DNA of 49,803 nt from a virus, in the IMG/VR virus record IMGVR_UViG_3300030099_007948, positions 3,460 to 53,262 of that record. The stretch is one strand, 5' to 3'. The notes beneath the pieces are model-generated. The model was not told the DNA's origin, did not search any database, and saw only the letters and a list, made by a program, of their open reading frames with translations. Position numbers and translations under genes: made by a program. Each line of letters starts with the position of its first letter. Position 1 is the first letter of the stretch. Of the stretch, positions 7,804 through 16,282 are shown piece after piece.

Positions 7804-7840
7804 AAAAAAGCCCGAAGAGGTCTACTCAACGGGCTTTTTT
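7804..7840 (-). terminator. intrinsic terminator, bidirectional in form
   Basis: A perfect 11-base-pair stem (AAAAAAGCCCG with CGGGCTTTTTT) around a 15-base loop, with a T-run on both sides. It lies 22 bases after the stop of the 486-residue gene and ends that unit. The downstream late heptamer then restarts transcription. Confidence 0.85.
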
Positions 7841-7861
7841 AATTAGTAATTTTTGAGCTGT

Positions 7862-9322
7862 TTAATTTTCGAAAGCGTTTTTACCAACAGGTAATTTACC
7901 TACTTTATTGTTCTTACCCATATTTACAGTATGGTTAAGAGTTGATCCAGCATCAACACCATACCCTCCGCCGTCTTTCTGCTTAGCAGCGCCAGTTGGC
8001 TTTAAGTTACCTACTTTATTTTTACCGCCTCGGCCGTAATTAACTTCATGTTTAAGAGTCGATCCAGCATCAATGCCGTAACCTCCACCGTCTTTCATTG
8101 CGGCTTCCTCATCCTCTTCAAACTCTGTATCAGTCACTTCTTCAACATCAACGTCGACGTCAACTTCGACTTCCTGTTGTGCTAAAGCTGTTTGTAAGAT
8201 GTCACAAAGTGATTGTGCTAATTCACCGGGAATGGAAACTGTGATCTCTTCTGGAACTTCATCAACTACTTCGTCTGTTTCAATTCCAAGAGCTTCAAGT
8301 TCTGAAACGTCTTCGACCTCGTCGAATTCCTCGTTTACCATTACCTTATTATAAAGTTTATCAAATACGGACTTGCTCATAAAATTATTTAGGCCAGAGC
8401 GTGCAATTTTCTCGTGTTCTGCCAAAATTTCTTCATCTTCTTCGTTTTCGCCTTTCTTTTTTCTCTTTTTTCGGCCGAGATAGTATCCTGCTGCACCTGC
8501 TGCCGGAATAGCCAGTTTACCTAAATCTATATTACCTTCACCATCTTCGCTATTTTCTTCTTGCTCCGACTTTTTCGGACCGGCTCCCACGCCGGAACCT
8601 TTAGCGTTGTCTCCGGGCTCTGGCTCTCTACCGAGCGCCTTATTCACTTTATCTTTTCCTACCTCTTTTGCAGCATCATATTTTTTCCCCAGATGCTTTG
8701 CACCGTGATACCCAGCGGTTCCGTAAGCAGCTCTTCGACCCCATTTATTTTTGAAAAAGTTAATCGCGCCTTTACCTAGCTCTTTAGCAACTCCTAGCCA
8801 ACCTTCTTGCCAGACAACTAACCGTTCTTCATCCTCCTCGTAAATGTCTCCAGCTAAAGCTTGTCTTGTGTCATGAGAAAGATAACCTTGTTTCTGTACT
8901 TCTCGTTGAGCTCTTTCTAATAATGCTCTACCTGCTGTACTTTTGTATCCCTTTACACCCTTTAAAAGCTCAGTATCAAATGTGCTCAATGTCTCTTCAT
9001 CCTCTTCCGGACCAACTATACCTGAATAAGGTACTTGATTAAACTCTGGACCTGTTGGATCCGGACCGTCGCAATCACCAGGGTCGTTACCGTCACCGTA
9101 TGTATAACCTTTAATGTTGTAGATGTTATCCTTTTTATCTTTCTCTGACATTCTATTAATGTCAATCTGAGATGGTCTAAAACCACCTCTCTCTTGCGGA
9201 CCACCGGGCTCGAGCGGTGCCTCGCCGACTTCGCCAGCAGGAACATCTTCGCTAACAACTACTTTACTGAAGACATCTTTGTATGCTTCACCTAATGATA
9301 TCCAGTCTTTCTTTTTTGACAT
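7862..9322 (-). CDS. large acidic hypothetical protein with C-terminal tandem repeat
   Basis: 486 residues with no recognised family. It has a Gly/Pro/Asp-rich N-terminal part (about residues 35-105), a Lys-rich middle, a short hydrophobic Gly/Ala segment (LAIPAAGAAGYYLG, near 273) followed by a basic run, an acidic valine-alternating stretch (EVEVDVDVDVEE), and two C-terminal copies of KDGGGYGxDAGSTLxH separated by a KNKVG(N/K)L motif. Composition suggests a structural, scaffold or packaged internal protein. It has its own late promoter and terminator, and shares a 32-base divergent promoter region with terminase. Confidence 0.6.
   Translation of the reverse strand: MSKKKDWISLGEAYKDVFSKVVVSEDVPAGEVGEAPLEPGGPQERGGFRPSQIDINRMSEKDKKDNIYNIKGYTYGDGNDPGDCDGPDPTGPEFNQVPYSGIVGPEEDEETLSTFDTELLKGVKGYKSTAGRALLERAQREVQKQGYLSHDTRQALAGDIYEEDEERLVVWQEGWLGVAKELGKGAINFFKNKWGRRAAYGTAGYHGAKHLGKKYDAAKEVGKDKVNKALGREPEPGDNAKGSGVGAGPKKSEQEENSEDGEGNIDLGKLAIPAAGAAGYYLGRKKRKKKGENEEDEEILAEHEKIARSGLNNFMSKSVFDKLYNKVMVNEEFDEVEDVSELEALGIETDEVVDEVPEEITVSIPGELAQSLCDILQTALAQQEVEVDVDVDVEEVTDTEFEEDEEAAMKDGGGYGIDAGSTLKHEVNYGRGGKNKVGNLKPTGAAKQKDGGGYGVDAGSTLNHTVNMGKNNKVGKLPVGKNAFEN
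7905..8099 (-). repeat. two-copy coding repeat, DGGGYG-DAGSTL
   Basis: Two copies of about 35 codons at the C-terminus of the 486-residue protein; each has KDGGGYG(I/V)DAGSTL then NKVG. Confidence 0.75.
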
Positions 9323-9327
9323 GTAAT

Positions 9328-9334
9328 TATTTAT
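9328..9334 (-). promoter_or_regulatory. late promoter heptamer for the 486-residue gene
   Basis: ATAAATA, five bases before ATG 9322. Confidence 0.65.
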
Positions 9335-9342
9335 GCCTTTTA

Positions 9343-9349
9343 TTAAATA
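9343..9349 (+). promoter_or_regulatory. late promoter heptamer for terminase
   Basis: TTAAATA, five bases before GTG 9355. Back-to-back with the minus-strand copy at 9328-9334. Confidence 0.55.
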
Positions 9350-9354
9350 TTTCT

Positions 9355-11124
9355 GTGGCTGCTAAAGATAATATGTTCTATATGGGTAATAAAAATTTAC
9401 CCAACGTTAATTGGAAGGGTGAATACACTAAAGATCAAGTAAAACAGCTTAAAAAAGCTAGTAGTAATATTCTATATTTTGCTGAAAACTACTTCCATAT
9501 TGTTAATCTAGATAGAGGTAGAGAAAAAATATCTCTATACAAACCACAGAAGAGAGCTCTCAGAAAAATGAGAGATAATCGATTCTTCTGTTTACTAGCT
9601 TCTAGACAGATAGGTAAGTCTACAATGATGACAATCTATATCTTATGGCAAGCATGCTTTAATAATGATCAGCGTATCTTATTAGTAGCAAACAAAGAGG
9701 CTACAGCAATTGAAATCTTTCAGAGAGTAAGAATGGCATATGAAGAGCTTCCTAACTGGCTTAAACCACCTGTTAAAGAATATGCTAAGACATCTATGAC
9801 ATTAGAAAATGGAAGTAGGATAGGTATTACAACTACTACCGGTACTGCTGCACGTGGTCAGTCTGTTAACTGTCTAGTTATTGATGAGATGGCATTTATT
9901 GAGCCTCATTTAGTAGAAGAGTTCTGGAAATCAGTCTTCCCTATTATTACTTCTTCTAAGAAATCTAAAGTGTTTGTATGCTCAACGGCAAACGGTACAG
10001 ATAATCTATTCTATAAACTATACCACGGTGCTATAGAAAACCTCAATGGGTGGGCTCATGATAAGATAAAATGGAATGAAATACCCGGGCGTGATGAAGC
10101 TTGGGCGCAAGCTACTAAAACAGCTATTGGCTCAGCTGATGCTTGGTTACAAGAATTTGAATGCGAGTTTATTCACTCAGGTGAATCAACGTTAGATGAT
10201 GAACTATTTGAAGAGATGATGTCAAAAGTATCTGATCCTAAAATTGTTTTAGATGAAGGCCATTATAAGTTATGGGAAGAGCCAGATGATTCTAGATTAT
10301 ATGTAGCAGGTGTAGATATATCTGAGGGCGTCGGTGTAGATTCTTCAGTTATCCAGATATTAGATATTACAGATATAAAGGAAATTAAGCAAGTAGCTGT
10401 ATATAGAAACAATAAAATACCACCTTTAGAGTTTACAAACAAGTTATATAAAATTTTACGTAACTGGGGGTCTCCCTTAGCTCTCATAGAGAGAAACAAT
10501 TGTGGCGCGCAAGTAGTAGATAGATTAGCAGTAGATTTAGGTTATGAAAAAATAGTATCATATGGTAATGCTAATGCACACCGCCGTAATGTTATGCGAG
10601 GTATGATAGCTCACACTAATACTAAGTATAAAGGCGTTCTCAACATGAGATACTTTATGAACGAGATAAGGGTCGTCAACATTAACGAAGAAGAGACAGT
10701 TGCCGAGCTACGAAATTTTGTACGGTATCCGAACGGTACATGGAAAGCACGCGCTGGTTTTCATGATGATAGAGTTATGGCTATGTTGTATGGTCTCTTT
10801 ATATTGGAGAAAGAAATAACAGAAAGATTTTTTGAAATAGTAGAAGTTGATGATATGGGTAAGCCTTCGGTCATAGAACCAATGGACTTCGGTGTTCAGT
10901 ATTTTGAAGACCCAACTTCTATATATCTAGATAATGAAATAGTAGGCAGCCATAATAGTGAAATGAATGCTATTGTATGGGGGATGGGTGATGAAGTAGT
11001 ATCTGATATGGATGATCTACGGTCATTTGGTTTTCAGCTAATCGGTGAAAAACCTCCAGCGAATTGGTCGGGTAAGGCTGTAGAACCTGAAATAGATTGG
11101 ACAGGCAAACCTATCAGCGAATAA
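9355..11124 (+). CDS. terminase large subunit, gp17-like
   Basis: The ATP-driven DNA packaging motor and headful nuclease. The ATPase half has Walker A ASRQIGKSTM, Walker B CLVIDEMAFIE and coupling motif VCSTANG. The nuclease half has acidic residues in VAGVDISEGVGVDSS and in FHDDRVMAML. The longest frame starts at 9283 but overlaps the divergent gene. GTG 9355, five bases after TTAAATA, gives a 589-residue protein beginning MAAKDNMFYMGN and is preferred; ATG 9373 and 9382 are alternatives. It is first in the tail-gene row, as in T4 (17-18-19), but the small subunit is far away on the other strand. Confidence 0.95.
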   Translation: MAAKDNMFYMGNKNLPNVNWKGEYTKDQVKQLKKASSNILYFAENYFHIVNLDRGREKISLYKPQKRALRKMRDNRFFCLLASRQIGKSTMMTIYILWQACFNNDQRILLVANKEATAIEIFQRVRMAYEELPNWLKPPVKEYAKTSMTLENGSRIGITTTTGTAARGQSVNCLVIDEMAFIEPHLVEEFWKSVFPIITSSKKSKVFVCSTANGTDNLFYKLYHGAIENLNGWAHDKIKWNEIPGRDEAWAQATKTAIGSADAWLQEFECEFIHSGESTLDDELFEEMMSKVSDPKIVLDEGHYKLWEEPDDSRLYVAGVDISEGVGVDSSVIQILDITDIKEIKQVAVYRNNKIPPLEFTNKLYKILRNWGSPLALIERNNCGAQVVDRLAVDLGYEKIVSYGNANAHRRNVMRGMIAHTNTKYKGVLNMRYFMNEIRVVNINEEETVAELRNFVRYPNGTWKARAGFHDDRVMAMLYGLFILEKEITERFFEIVEVDDMGKPSVIEPMDFGVQYFEDPTSIYLDNEIVGSHNSEMNAIVWGMGDEVVSDMDDLRSFGFQLIGEKPPANWSGKAVEPEIDWTGKPISE

Positions 11125-11127
11125 ATA
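11121..11127 (+). promoter_or_regulatory. late promoter heptamer, stop codon embedded
   Basis: ATAAATA six bases before ATG 11134. The terminase TAA stop (11122-11124) lies inside it. Confidence 0.65.
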
Positions 11128-11133
11128 TACTAT

Positions 11134-11718
11134 ATGGCTACTAACAAGCTAAAGCAAGCAGTACTTAATAAGTCAAGAGCTGATAAGTTTCTCTTGGTTT
11201 TTGACTTACCTGCTATTTTAAAAGGTATAGATAGACCCTGGGTAGGTGATCAGTCTAATAGAACTATTGTAGGTGACGCTGTGCAGTTTTCTATTTTTGG
11301 TACAGCTGTACCAGAGATTACTGTACCTGCTGTCGAGACAAGATTTGCTGGTAGTACGTTGTATGTATCGTCTCACTCAAAAAATTCATATCCTCCTGTT
11401 ACGGTCGACTTTAATATTGACAACCAATACAGAAACTACTGGGTTATGTATACGTGGTTAAATTTACTCCATAGTCAGTACGAAGGCCGCTATAATGAGA
11501 GGGAATTAACGTCTTTAGATGGTTTTGATGAATATCAAACTAACTTAACCGTGTATGGTAAAGACGAATTTAATAATAATAAGATAAAATTTACTTATAC
11601 AAAAGCGTTTCCCACTACTTTAGAGGCAATTACCTATAACTACCAAACACCCGATGAGATACAATCTGGGTTTACATTTGTTTATTCACAGCTTCATACA
11701 GAAATAATTGATTTTTGA
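11134..11718 (+). CDS. tail-tube-fold structural protein
   Basis: A 194-residue protein between terminase and sheath. Its layout is that of gp19/gp54-type tube domains: an N-terminal helix (KLKQAVLNKSRADKFLLVF), a strand pair with VPAVETRFAGSTLYVSS, a NIDNQYRNYWVMYTWLN helix region, and a C-terminal AFPTTLEAITYNY...SGFTFVYSQL strand set. This is not a confident match to one T4 gene. It may be a tube-initiator, tail-terminator or second tube protein. Confidence 0.55.
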   Translation: MATNKLKQAVLNKSRADKFLLVFDLPAILKGIDRPWVGDQSNRTIVGDAVQFSIFGTAVPEITVPAVETRFAGSTLYVSSHSKNSYPPVTVDFNIDNQYRNYWVMYTWLNLLHSQYEGRYNERELTSLDGFDEYQTNLTVYGKDEFNNNKIKFTYTKAFPTTLEAITYNYQTPDEIQSGFTFVYSQLHTEIIDF

Positions 11719-11738
11719 ATTTTTTTATATGAAATAGG

Positions 11739-11745
11739 ATAAATA
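11739..11745 (+). promoter_or_regulatory. late promoter heptamer for sheath
   Basis: ATAAATA five bases before ATG 11751, here separate from the upstream stop (11718). Confidence 0.65.
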
Positions 11746-11750
11746 ATTTT

Positions 11751-14180
11751 ATGGCAATCGATTTTACTCCAACAATAAGTTCTCCGGGTGTTGAAATAAG
11801 AGAATGGGACCTTTCAAATGTAGCCCTTCCAGGTGTAGGTACAAATGTATACATGACAGGGTTTACACCAGAAGGCCCATATGATGAGGTTGTATTACTT
11901 ACCACACAGCAAGATTTAGATCAAATATACGGGACACCAACAAACTCTGCAGAAAGATATTTTTATCACACTGCTTCTGAGATCTTAAATTCACCAGCAA
12001 ATTTATACGCATCAAGATTACCATACGGGGCAGGAAATGGTGACGGATTCGGTTCGCAGTATTCTGCTTTAGTCTACTCCGGGTCAGCAATTTCTCTCTC
12101 TGGACTCTATGGAGGCGAGGGGTATGGTGATCATGACGGCGGCGGGACATATAGTAGTATAGCTTCCGGTGGTACAGTAGTTATTGGAAAACCGCAGCAT
12201 ATACAACTTACTGAAGCTCAATATCTTAGTGCGGTAAATGATACATTATGGGAGTGGCAAGATAGTAGTGGACTTAAAAAAGCTGGTATAACCAGTGCTG
12301 CGTGTATGTTCGACTCTAATGCTAATACTGTAGGTCATTCCCCATTAGTTATTTTAAACAAATCAACTAGCACCATTAACCAGCGGTATGAAGGTTATTA
12401 TGTTGGTATGATAGGTAATGCTGATATAAACCCTGCTAATAATTTCGTAGGTATTGGTAATACAAAAACGATTGAACAATCAGCATCGCTTACAAGTGAG
12501 TATATTACACTAAACGAATCGGTTTTAGACTTCCCGCTGTCAGCAAATGCAACAACAGGGCCAAATGGTAGTATATCCGAAATAATGGAAAACTTGGTTG
12601 ATTATGATCTTGAGGGAAGAGATAGTGATGATGTTTTAAGTATCGGAGTATTTAAATTACGGAGAACACAAAACGCGCCACAGCCATTCCAGTTAGGTTA
12701 TAACTTGGAAGATAAGTTAGTGGGTTCAATTAACGCAACGAGAAAAATTGACGACCCTAAAGGCGGTAGACAATTAAACTACTTTATTGGGTCTCAAGAC
12801 AGAAATTCTCGTAATGTAGATATAAAAGTTAATTCCTTCATTACACAACTTAATTCGGGTGATGATAATTTAGATGAAAACGGTAATCCTCTATTAAAAA
12901 TAAGAGTGTTAAGTGAAGCATTAGATAGCGCGACAAATGATACACTAGGATTTCCAAATTCAGCGTTGTCAGCATTGAAAGGGACTCTTGGTGAAGCTTC
13001 AAGTTTATTCCCATTAGGGGCTTATAGTAACTCTAAAGTAACTAATAAGGACTTAGGTGATATACCTACTAAGTTAGATAGAGCGTTAGATGGTATTAAG
13101 AACGATGAAATTTATGATATTGATGTTATTCCTGAAGCTGGTTTAGGTACAATTTGGGCAGTTGCAAAATCTAGAGGAATCAGTGGTGGAGCTCCATTGT
13201 ACTATGATGAGTATTATTATCAAGGAACAACAGCATCTGCTATTGATGGGCTAAGAACCGGTAATCCAATAGCTGGCAATGCACTCACTCTTAGAAATAA
13301 TTACAACACTATTTTCGATAAGTTTGAAACATTTGTTAAACCACCATACTTAGGTGGTTCGAGAGGTGATGCAATATTTATTGCTGATACATTTAGACAA
13401 ATTGTTGCGATTGGTAGCGGTGAAGGAAAAATACTTGATGATAAGAGTAAGAACTTCCAGACAGATATTTTCTGGCCGATGAAACATCAGTTTGAGTTAC
13501 AAAATACTTCGTATGCTACAGTATACGGTAACTGGGCACAAACATATGACCAGGGATTAGGTGAACTAGTATGGGTGCCATTTTCTGGATACGCTGCAGC
13601 GGTAATGGCTAGAAGTGATGCTGCAACATTCCCATGGTTTGCGCCGGCTGGATTTAACAGAGGGTTACTCACAACTGCAAATGATATTGCGATAAATCCA
13701 AATCAGAAGCAAAGAGATGAGTTGTATAAGTCTAATATTAACCCAGTGGCGTTCTTCCCATCACAGGGTAACGTTGTATTTGGGCAAAAGACGCTTAACA
13801 AGAAACCAAGCGCGTTTGATAGAATTAACGTTAGAAGGTTGTTCTTATCATTAGAAAGACCTACTAAGAAAGCAGCTCAATTCTTCGTATTCGAGCCTAA
13901 TACAGAATTTACAAGAACAAGATTAGTCAATGTATTAACACCTCTTTTTGAGCGTGCTAAGCAAAACCAAGGGGTTTACGATTACTTGATTGTTTGTGAT
14001 GAAAGAAATAACACACCGCAAGTTATTGATGAGAATAAGCTTAGGGTAGACATTTACCTCAAGCCTGTCAGAACTGCAGAGTTTATCTTAATTACATTCT
14101 ACGCAACTAGAACAGATGCAAACTTCCAAGAAGTCGTTGACGGACCAGGGCTTTTATATGAAGGGAGACCGGTTAGATAA
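11751..14180 (+). CDS. tail sheath protein, gp18-like
   Basis: The contractile sheath subunit. The N-terminus SPGVEIREWDLS is the classic sheath opening. The C-terminal domain has the conserved series NVRRLFLSLE, AAQFFVFEPN, LFERAKQNQGVYDYLIVCDERNN and AEFILITFYATRTD, which forms the sheath-sheath contacts. At 809 residues it is longer than T4 gp18 (659), the extra length falling in the middle, Gly/Ser-rich domains that face outward in known sheaths. It is followed at once by the tube gene, the usual order. Confidence 0.95.
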   Translation: MAIDFTPTISSPGVEIREWDLSNVALPGVGTNVYMTGFTPEGPYDEVVLLTTQQDLDQIYGTPTNSAERYFYHTASEILNSPANLYASRLPYGAGNGDGFGSQYSALVYSGSAISLSGLYGGEGYGDHDGGGTYSSIASGGTVVIGKPQHIQLTEAQYLSAVNDTLWEWQDSSGLKKAGITSAACMFDSNANTVGHSPLVILNKSTSTINQRYEGYYVGMIGNADINPANNFVGIGNTKTIEQSASLTSEYITLNESVLDFPLSANATTGPNGSISEIMENLVDYDLEGRDSDDVLSIGVFKLRRTQNAPQPFQLGYNLEDKLVGSINATRKIDDPKGGRQLNYFIGSQDRNSRNVDIKVNSFITQLNSGDDNLDENGNPLLKIRVLSEALDSATNDTLGFPNSALSALKGTLGEASSLFPLGAYSNSKVTNKDLGDIPTKLDRALDGIKNDEIYDIDVIPEAGLGTIWAVAKSRGISGGAPLYYDEYYYQGTTASAIDGLRTGNPIAGNALTLRNNYNTIFDKFETFVKPPYLGGSRGDAIFIADTFRQIVAIGSGEGKILDDKSKNFQTDIFWPMKHQFELQNTSYATVYGNWAQTYDQGLGELVWVPFSGYAAAVMARSDAATFPWFAPAGFNRGLLTTANDIAINPNQKQRDELYKSNINPVAFFPSQGNVVFGQKTLNKKPSAFDRINVRRLFLSLERPTKKAAQFFVFEPNTEFTRTRLVNVLTPLFERAKQNQGVYDYLIVCDERNNTPQVIDENKLRVDIYLKPVRTAEFILITFYATRTDANFQEVVDGPGLLYEGRPVR

Positions 14181-14192
14181 ATTTAATCAACA

Positions 14193-14199
14193 ATAAATA
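14193..14199 (+). promoter_or_regulatory. late promoter heptamer for tail tube
   Basis: ATAAATA five bases before ATG 14205. Confidence 0.65.
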
Positions 14200-14204
14200 A
14201 TTAT

Positions 14205-14777
14205 ATGGCGACGACAATACAAAACTTTTTTTCAAAGGCACAACAGGCGCAGTTTTCTCGAGATTTTCTTTTTAGAGTTAATAGTGTACAGCTTACAGGA
14301 CCAACACCGGGGTCGACAATAGAGTTTGGTGGTGATAGAGAGCTAATATATGCTAGATCTGCTACTCTTCCAGGAAGGGCGATTGAAAATAAAGTAGTAA
14401 GCTATATGGGACTTGATTTTAATTTACCCGGGAGAGCCACATATACAAATTCTGCTGGTTATTCAATAGACTTTTATGCTGATGCAAATAATTCACTCCG
14501 TGGAAAATTTGAATCAGCTTCAAGAGCTGTATTTGATGATGCAACCAGTAGAGGTGAATATGGCATGCCTGGTACTGGCGACGTTATAACTCTTGATTTG
14601 TTAGATAAACAATTAGCAACAAAAAAACAAATTAAGTTAATTGGAGCTTCTATTCGTGATATTGGTGATTTAAGCTATAATATTGCTGATGGTACCGGTG
14701 AAGTTGTTTCGTTTCCTGTAACTTTTGCATACCACTACTACGAAGATTCTATTTCAGGTGATCAGAACCCATTTTAA
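14205..14777 (+). CDS. tail tube protein, gp19-like
   Basis: Forms the inner tube through which DNA passes. The 190 residues contain blocks typical of T4-like gp19: the helix SKAQQAQFSRDFLFRV, YARSATLPGRAIENKVVSYMG, LDFNLPGRATYT, and SIDFYADANNSLRGKFE. The protein is slightly longer than T4 gp19 (163). Its position directly after sheath agrees. Confidence 0.9.
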   Translation: MATTIQNFFSKAQQAQFSRDFLFRVNSVQLTGPTPGSTIEFGGDRELIYARSATLPGRAIENKVVSYMGLDFNLPGRATYTNSAGYSIDFYADANNSLRGKFESASRAVFDDATSRGEYGMPGTGDVITLDLLDKQLATKKQIKLIGASIRDIGDLSYNIADGTGEVVSFPVTFAYHYYEDSISGDQNPF

Positions 14778-14780
14778 AGC

Positions 14781-14806
14781 ACTACTAGTAGATAAATATT
14801 AGTAGT
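14781..14806 (+). promoter_or_regulatory. late promoter heptamer inside an inverted repeat
   Basis: ATAAATA at 14792-14798 lies in a hairpin: ten-base arms 14781-14790 and 14797-14806 (one G-T pair) around a GATAAA loop. The gap to ATG 14811 is 12 bases, the longest in the window. Confidence 0.5.
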
Positions 14807-14810
14807 ACTA

Positions 14811-15410
14811 ATGGAGAATAGACCTACACGAAGATTCTTAACAAAGCTTTCGCAGGATAGCCCTTACTACTTATCTCTTCCTTTTCTTTGGACTGTCTCC
14901 ATACCTGGTATACTCGGACTAACAGGTTCAATTGCTAGCGCTAATTCGAAGATAGGCCGAGGAGGATGGAGCCCTAGGGCTGCAGCAGACTGGGGAGCTG
15001 GAAGTCTTTTAGCAGCTAGAGAAGTTACAATACCTAACGAACAGTCGACATTTTTAGAAGCCGGACAAAATAGTAGAGGTGGGTTTATGCCTGGTTACGG
15101 ACTGCAGCAAAGAGAAAGCTTCCTTGCTAGAAATTTATCTATTAATTTTATTGAAACAGTAGAGGATATTGTACATGGCATCTTCACACCGTGGATGATA
15201 GCATTGGGTGTTGATGGGCTTACAAACTTTGGATTAAAAACAGATATATACGTCAAGCAATATGATAATCAAAAAAGATTGCGTAAAGGTTATAGATTTA
15301 TTGACGCGTTTCCAACGAATGTCGAAGGGTTTGTTCTCACGCAAGAGCCAGAAGCTGTTTATCCAGAAAAATCTGTAACATTCTGTTTTACAGATTATGC
15401 CCCTCTATAA
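14811..15410 (+). CDS. second tube-like or baseplate-tube protein
   Basis: A 199-residue protein that keeps the tube-type sequence pattern (LPFLWTVSIPG, AAREVTIPNEQ, FLARNLSINFIETVEDIVHGIFTPWMIA, DIYVKQYDNQ, GYRFIDAFPTNVEGFVL). It follows gp19 and precedes hub genes. By place and fold it could correspond to T4 gp54, the tube initiator, but the sequence evidence is only the general pattern. The gene has a hairpin-embedded promoter. Confidence 0.55.
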   Translation: MENRPTRRFLTKLSQDSPYYLSLPFLWTVSIPGILGLTGSIASANSKIGRGGWSPRAAADWGAGSLLAAREVTIPNEQSTFLEAGQNSRGGFMPGYGLQQRESFLARNLSINFIETVEDIVHGIFTPWMIALGVDGLTNFGLKTDIYVKQYDNQKRLRKGYRFIDAFPTNVEGFVLTQEPEAVYPEKSVTFCFTDYAPL

Positions 15411-15450
15411 GTAGCTGTTGAGGTTGCGTTGTGTTGTTGTAAGTAATAAT

Positions 15451-16257
15451 ATGAATTTCGCGTACATTCTTCCAAACAGGAAAGAGGTATTCCTTAAAGA
15501 AATACTCTATAAAGATCTTCGCACTTTTAATTTATACAGTGACACTGCACTACGTGGGCGAATGGATTTTCTTGAATCCTTTATTTTAACTAAAGATCTT
15601 AATGTTCTAGAAAAATTTTATTGTTTATTTTATCTTAGACAGAAGTGTATTGGCAATGAAATTAATATAACCTCAGATAAAGGTCCCGTTAGTATAGATC
15701 TAGATTTCTTATTAGAAAATGTCGGGGGTATACCTAGCGTAGAAACAGATATACCTATAGACAATGTAACTTATACCCTTGACTTCCCCCATCACTTTAA
15801 CACAGGTAACGATGATTTTATTTTATCTCTAGTTAAGAAGATTCGAATAGGAAACGAAGAATTAATTCTTGCTGAGCTATCAAGCGAAGAGTATCAAGAA
15901 GCAATAGAGCGTTTACCAGATACCCTACACGAATACATAGAAAAGTTTTTGGAAGAATGTAATGCATTTTTTACATTATCTTTACTAGAAGAAAGAGAGA
16001 ATGTTGATATACGACCAATTAAGTTCAACATTATGGAATATGATTTTGCTGATTTTATTACATCGCTTTTTCAATGTATAACAGCAACAGGTTATAGAGA
16101 AATGCTTTTTATGCTTTCGAAAAGAATAAACGACGTATCTTTTTTAGCTAATTCTACATTTTTAGAAGTGCATGATTATTTTGAGCTCTTTAAAGATGAG
16201 GTAGAAACTCAAAGAGCAAACCAACCCCAGGGCGGGTTCGAACAGCAGCCTGGATAA
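15451..16257 (+). CDS. baseplate hub assembly protein, gp51/gp26-like
   Basis: The long frame begins at a TTG (15418), but ATG 15451 (MNFAYILPNRKEVFLKE) is the better start, giving 268 residues. The protein is mainly helical and acidic. The start YILPNRKEVFLKEILYKDLR resembles the conserved N-terminal strand and helix of T4-type hub/chaperone proteins gp26 and gp51. The Gln/Pro-rich end (ANQPQGGFEQQPG) is probably disordered. It lies directly before a second gp26-type gene. No late heptamer is seen, so it may be read from upstream. Confidence 0.5.
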   Translation: MNFAYILPNRKEVFLKEILYKDLRTFNLYSDTALRGRMDFLESFILTKDLNVLEKFYCLFYLRQKCIGNEINITSDKGPVSIDLDFLLENVGGIPSVETDIPIDNVTYTLDFPHHFNTGNDDFILSLVKKIRIGNEELILAELSSEEYQEAIERLPDTLHEYIEKFLEECNAFFTLSLLEERENVDIRPIKFNIMEYDFADFITSLFQCITATGYREMLFMLSKRINDVSFLANSTFLEVHDYFELFKDEVETQRANQPQGGFEQQPG

Positions 16258-16277
16258 ATAAAATACCCTATTAAATA
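16254..16277 (+). promoter_or_regulatory. double late promoter heptamer
   Basis: ATAAATA (16254-16260, containing the upstream TAA stop) and TTAAATA (16271-16277). The second is five bases before ATG 16283. Confidence 0.6.
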
Positions 16278-16282
16278 TCCGT

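Noticed and set aside
7791-7829. TTG start for the nucleotidyltransferase
   Set aside because: It lies in the loop of the terminator and would place the hairpin in the coding sequence; the GTG at 7790 has the standard promoter gap.
9283-9354. Upstream start for terminase at ATG 9283
   Set aside because: It overlaps the divergent gene by 40 bases, encodes an unrelated Leu/Cys-rich leader, and places the promoter inside the gene.
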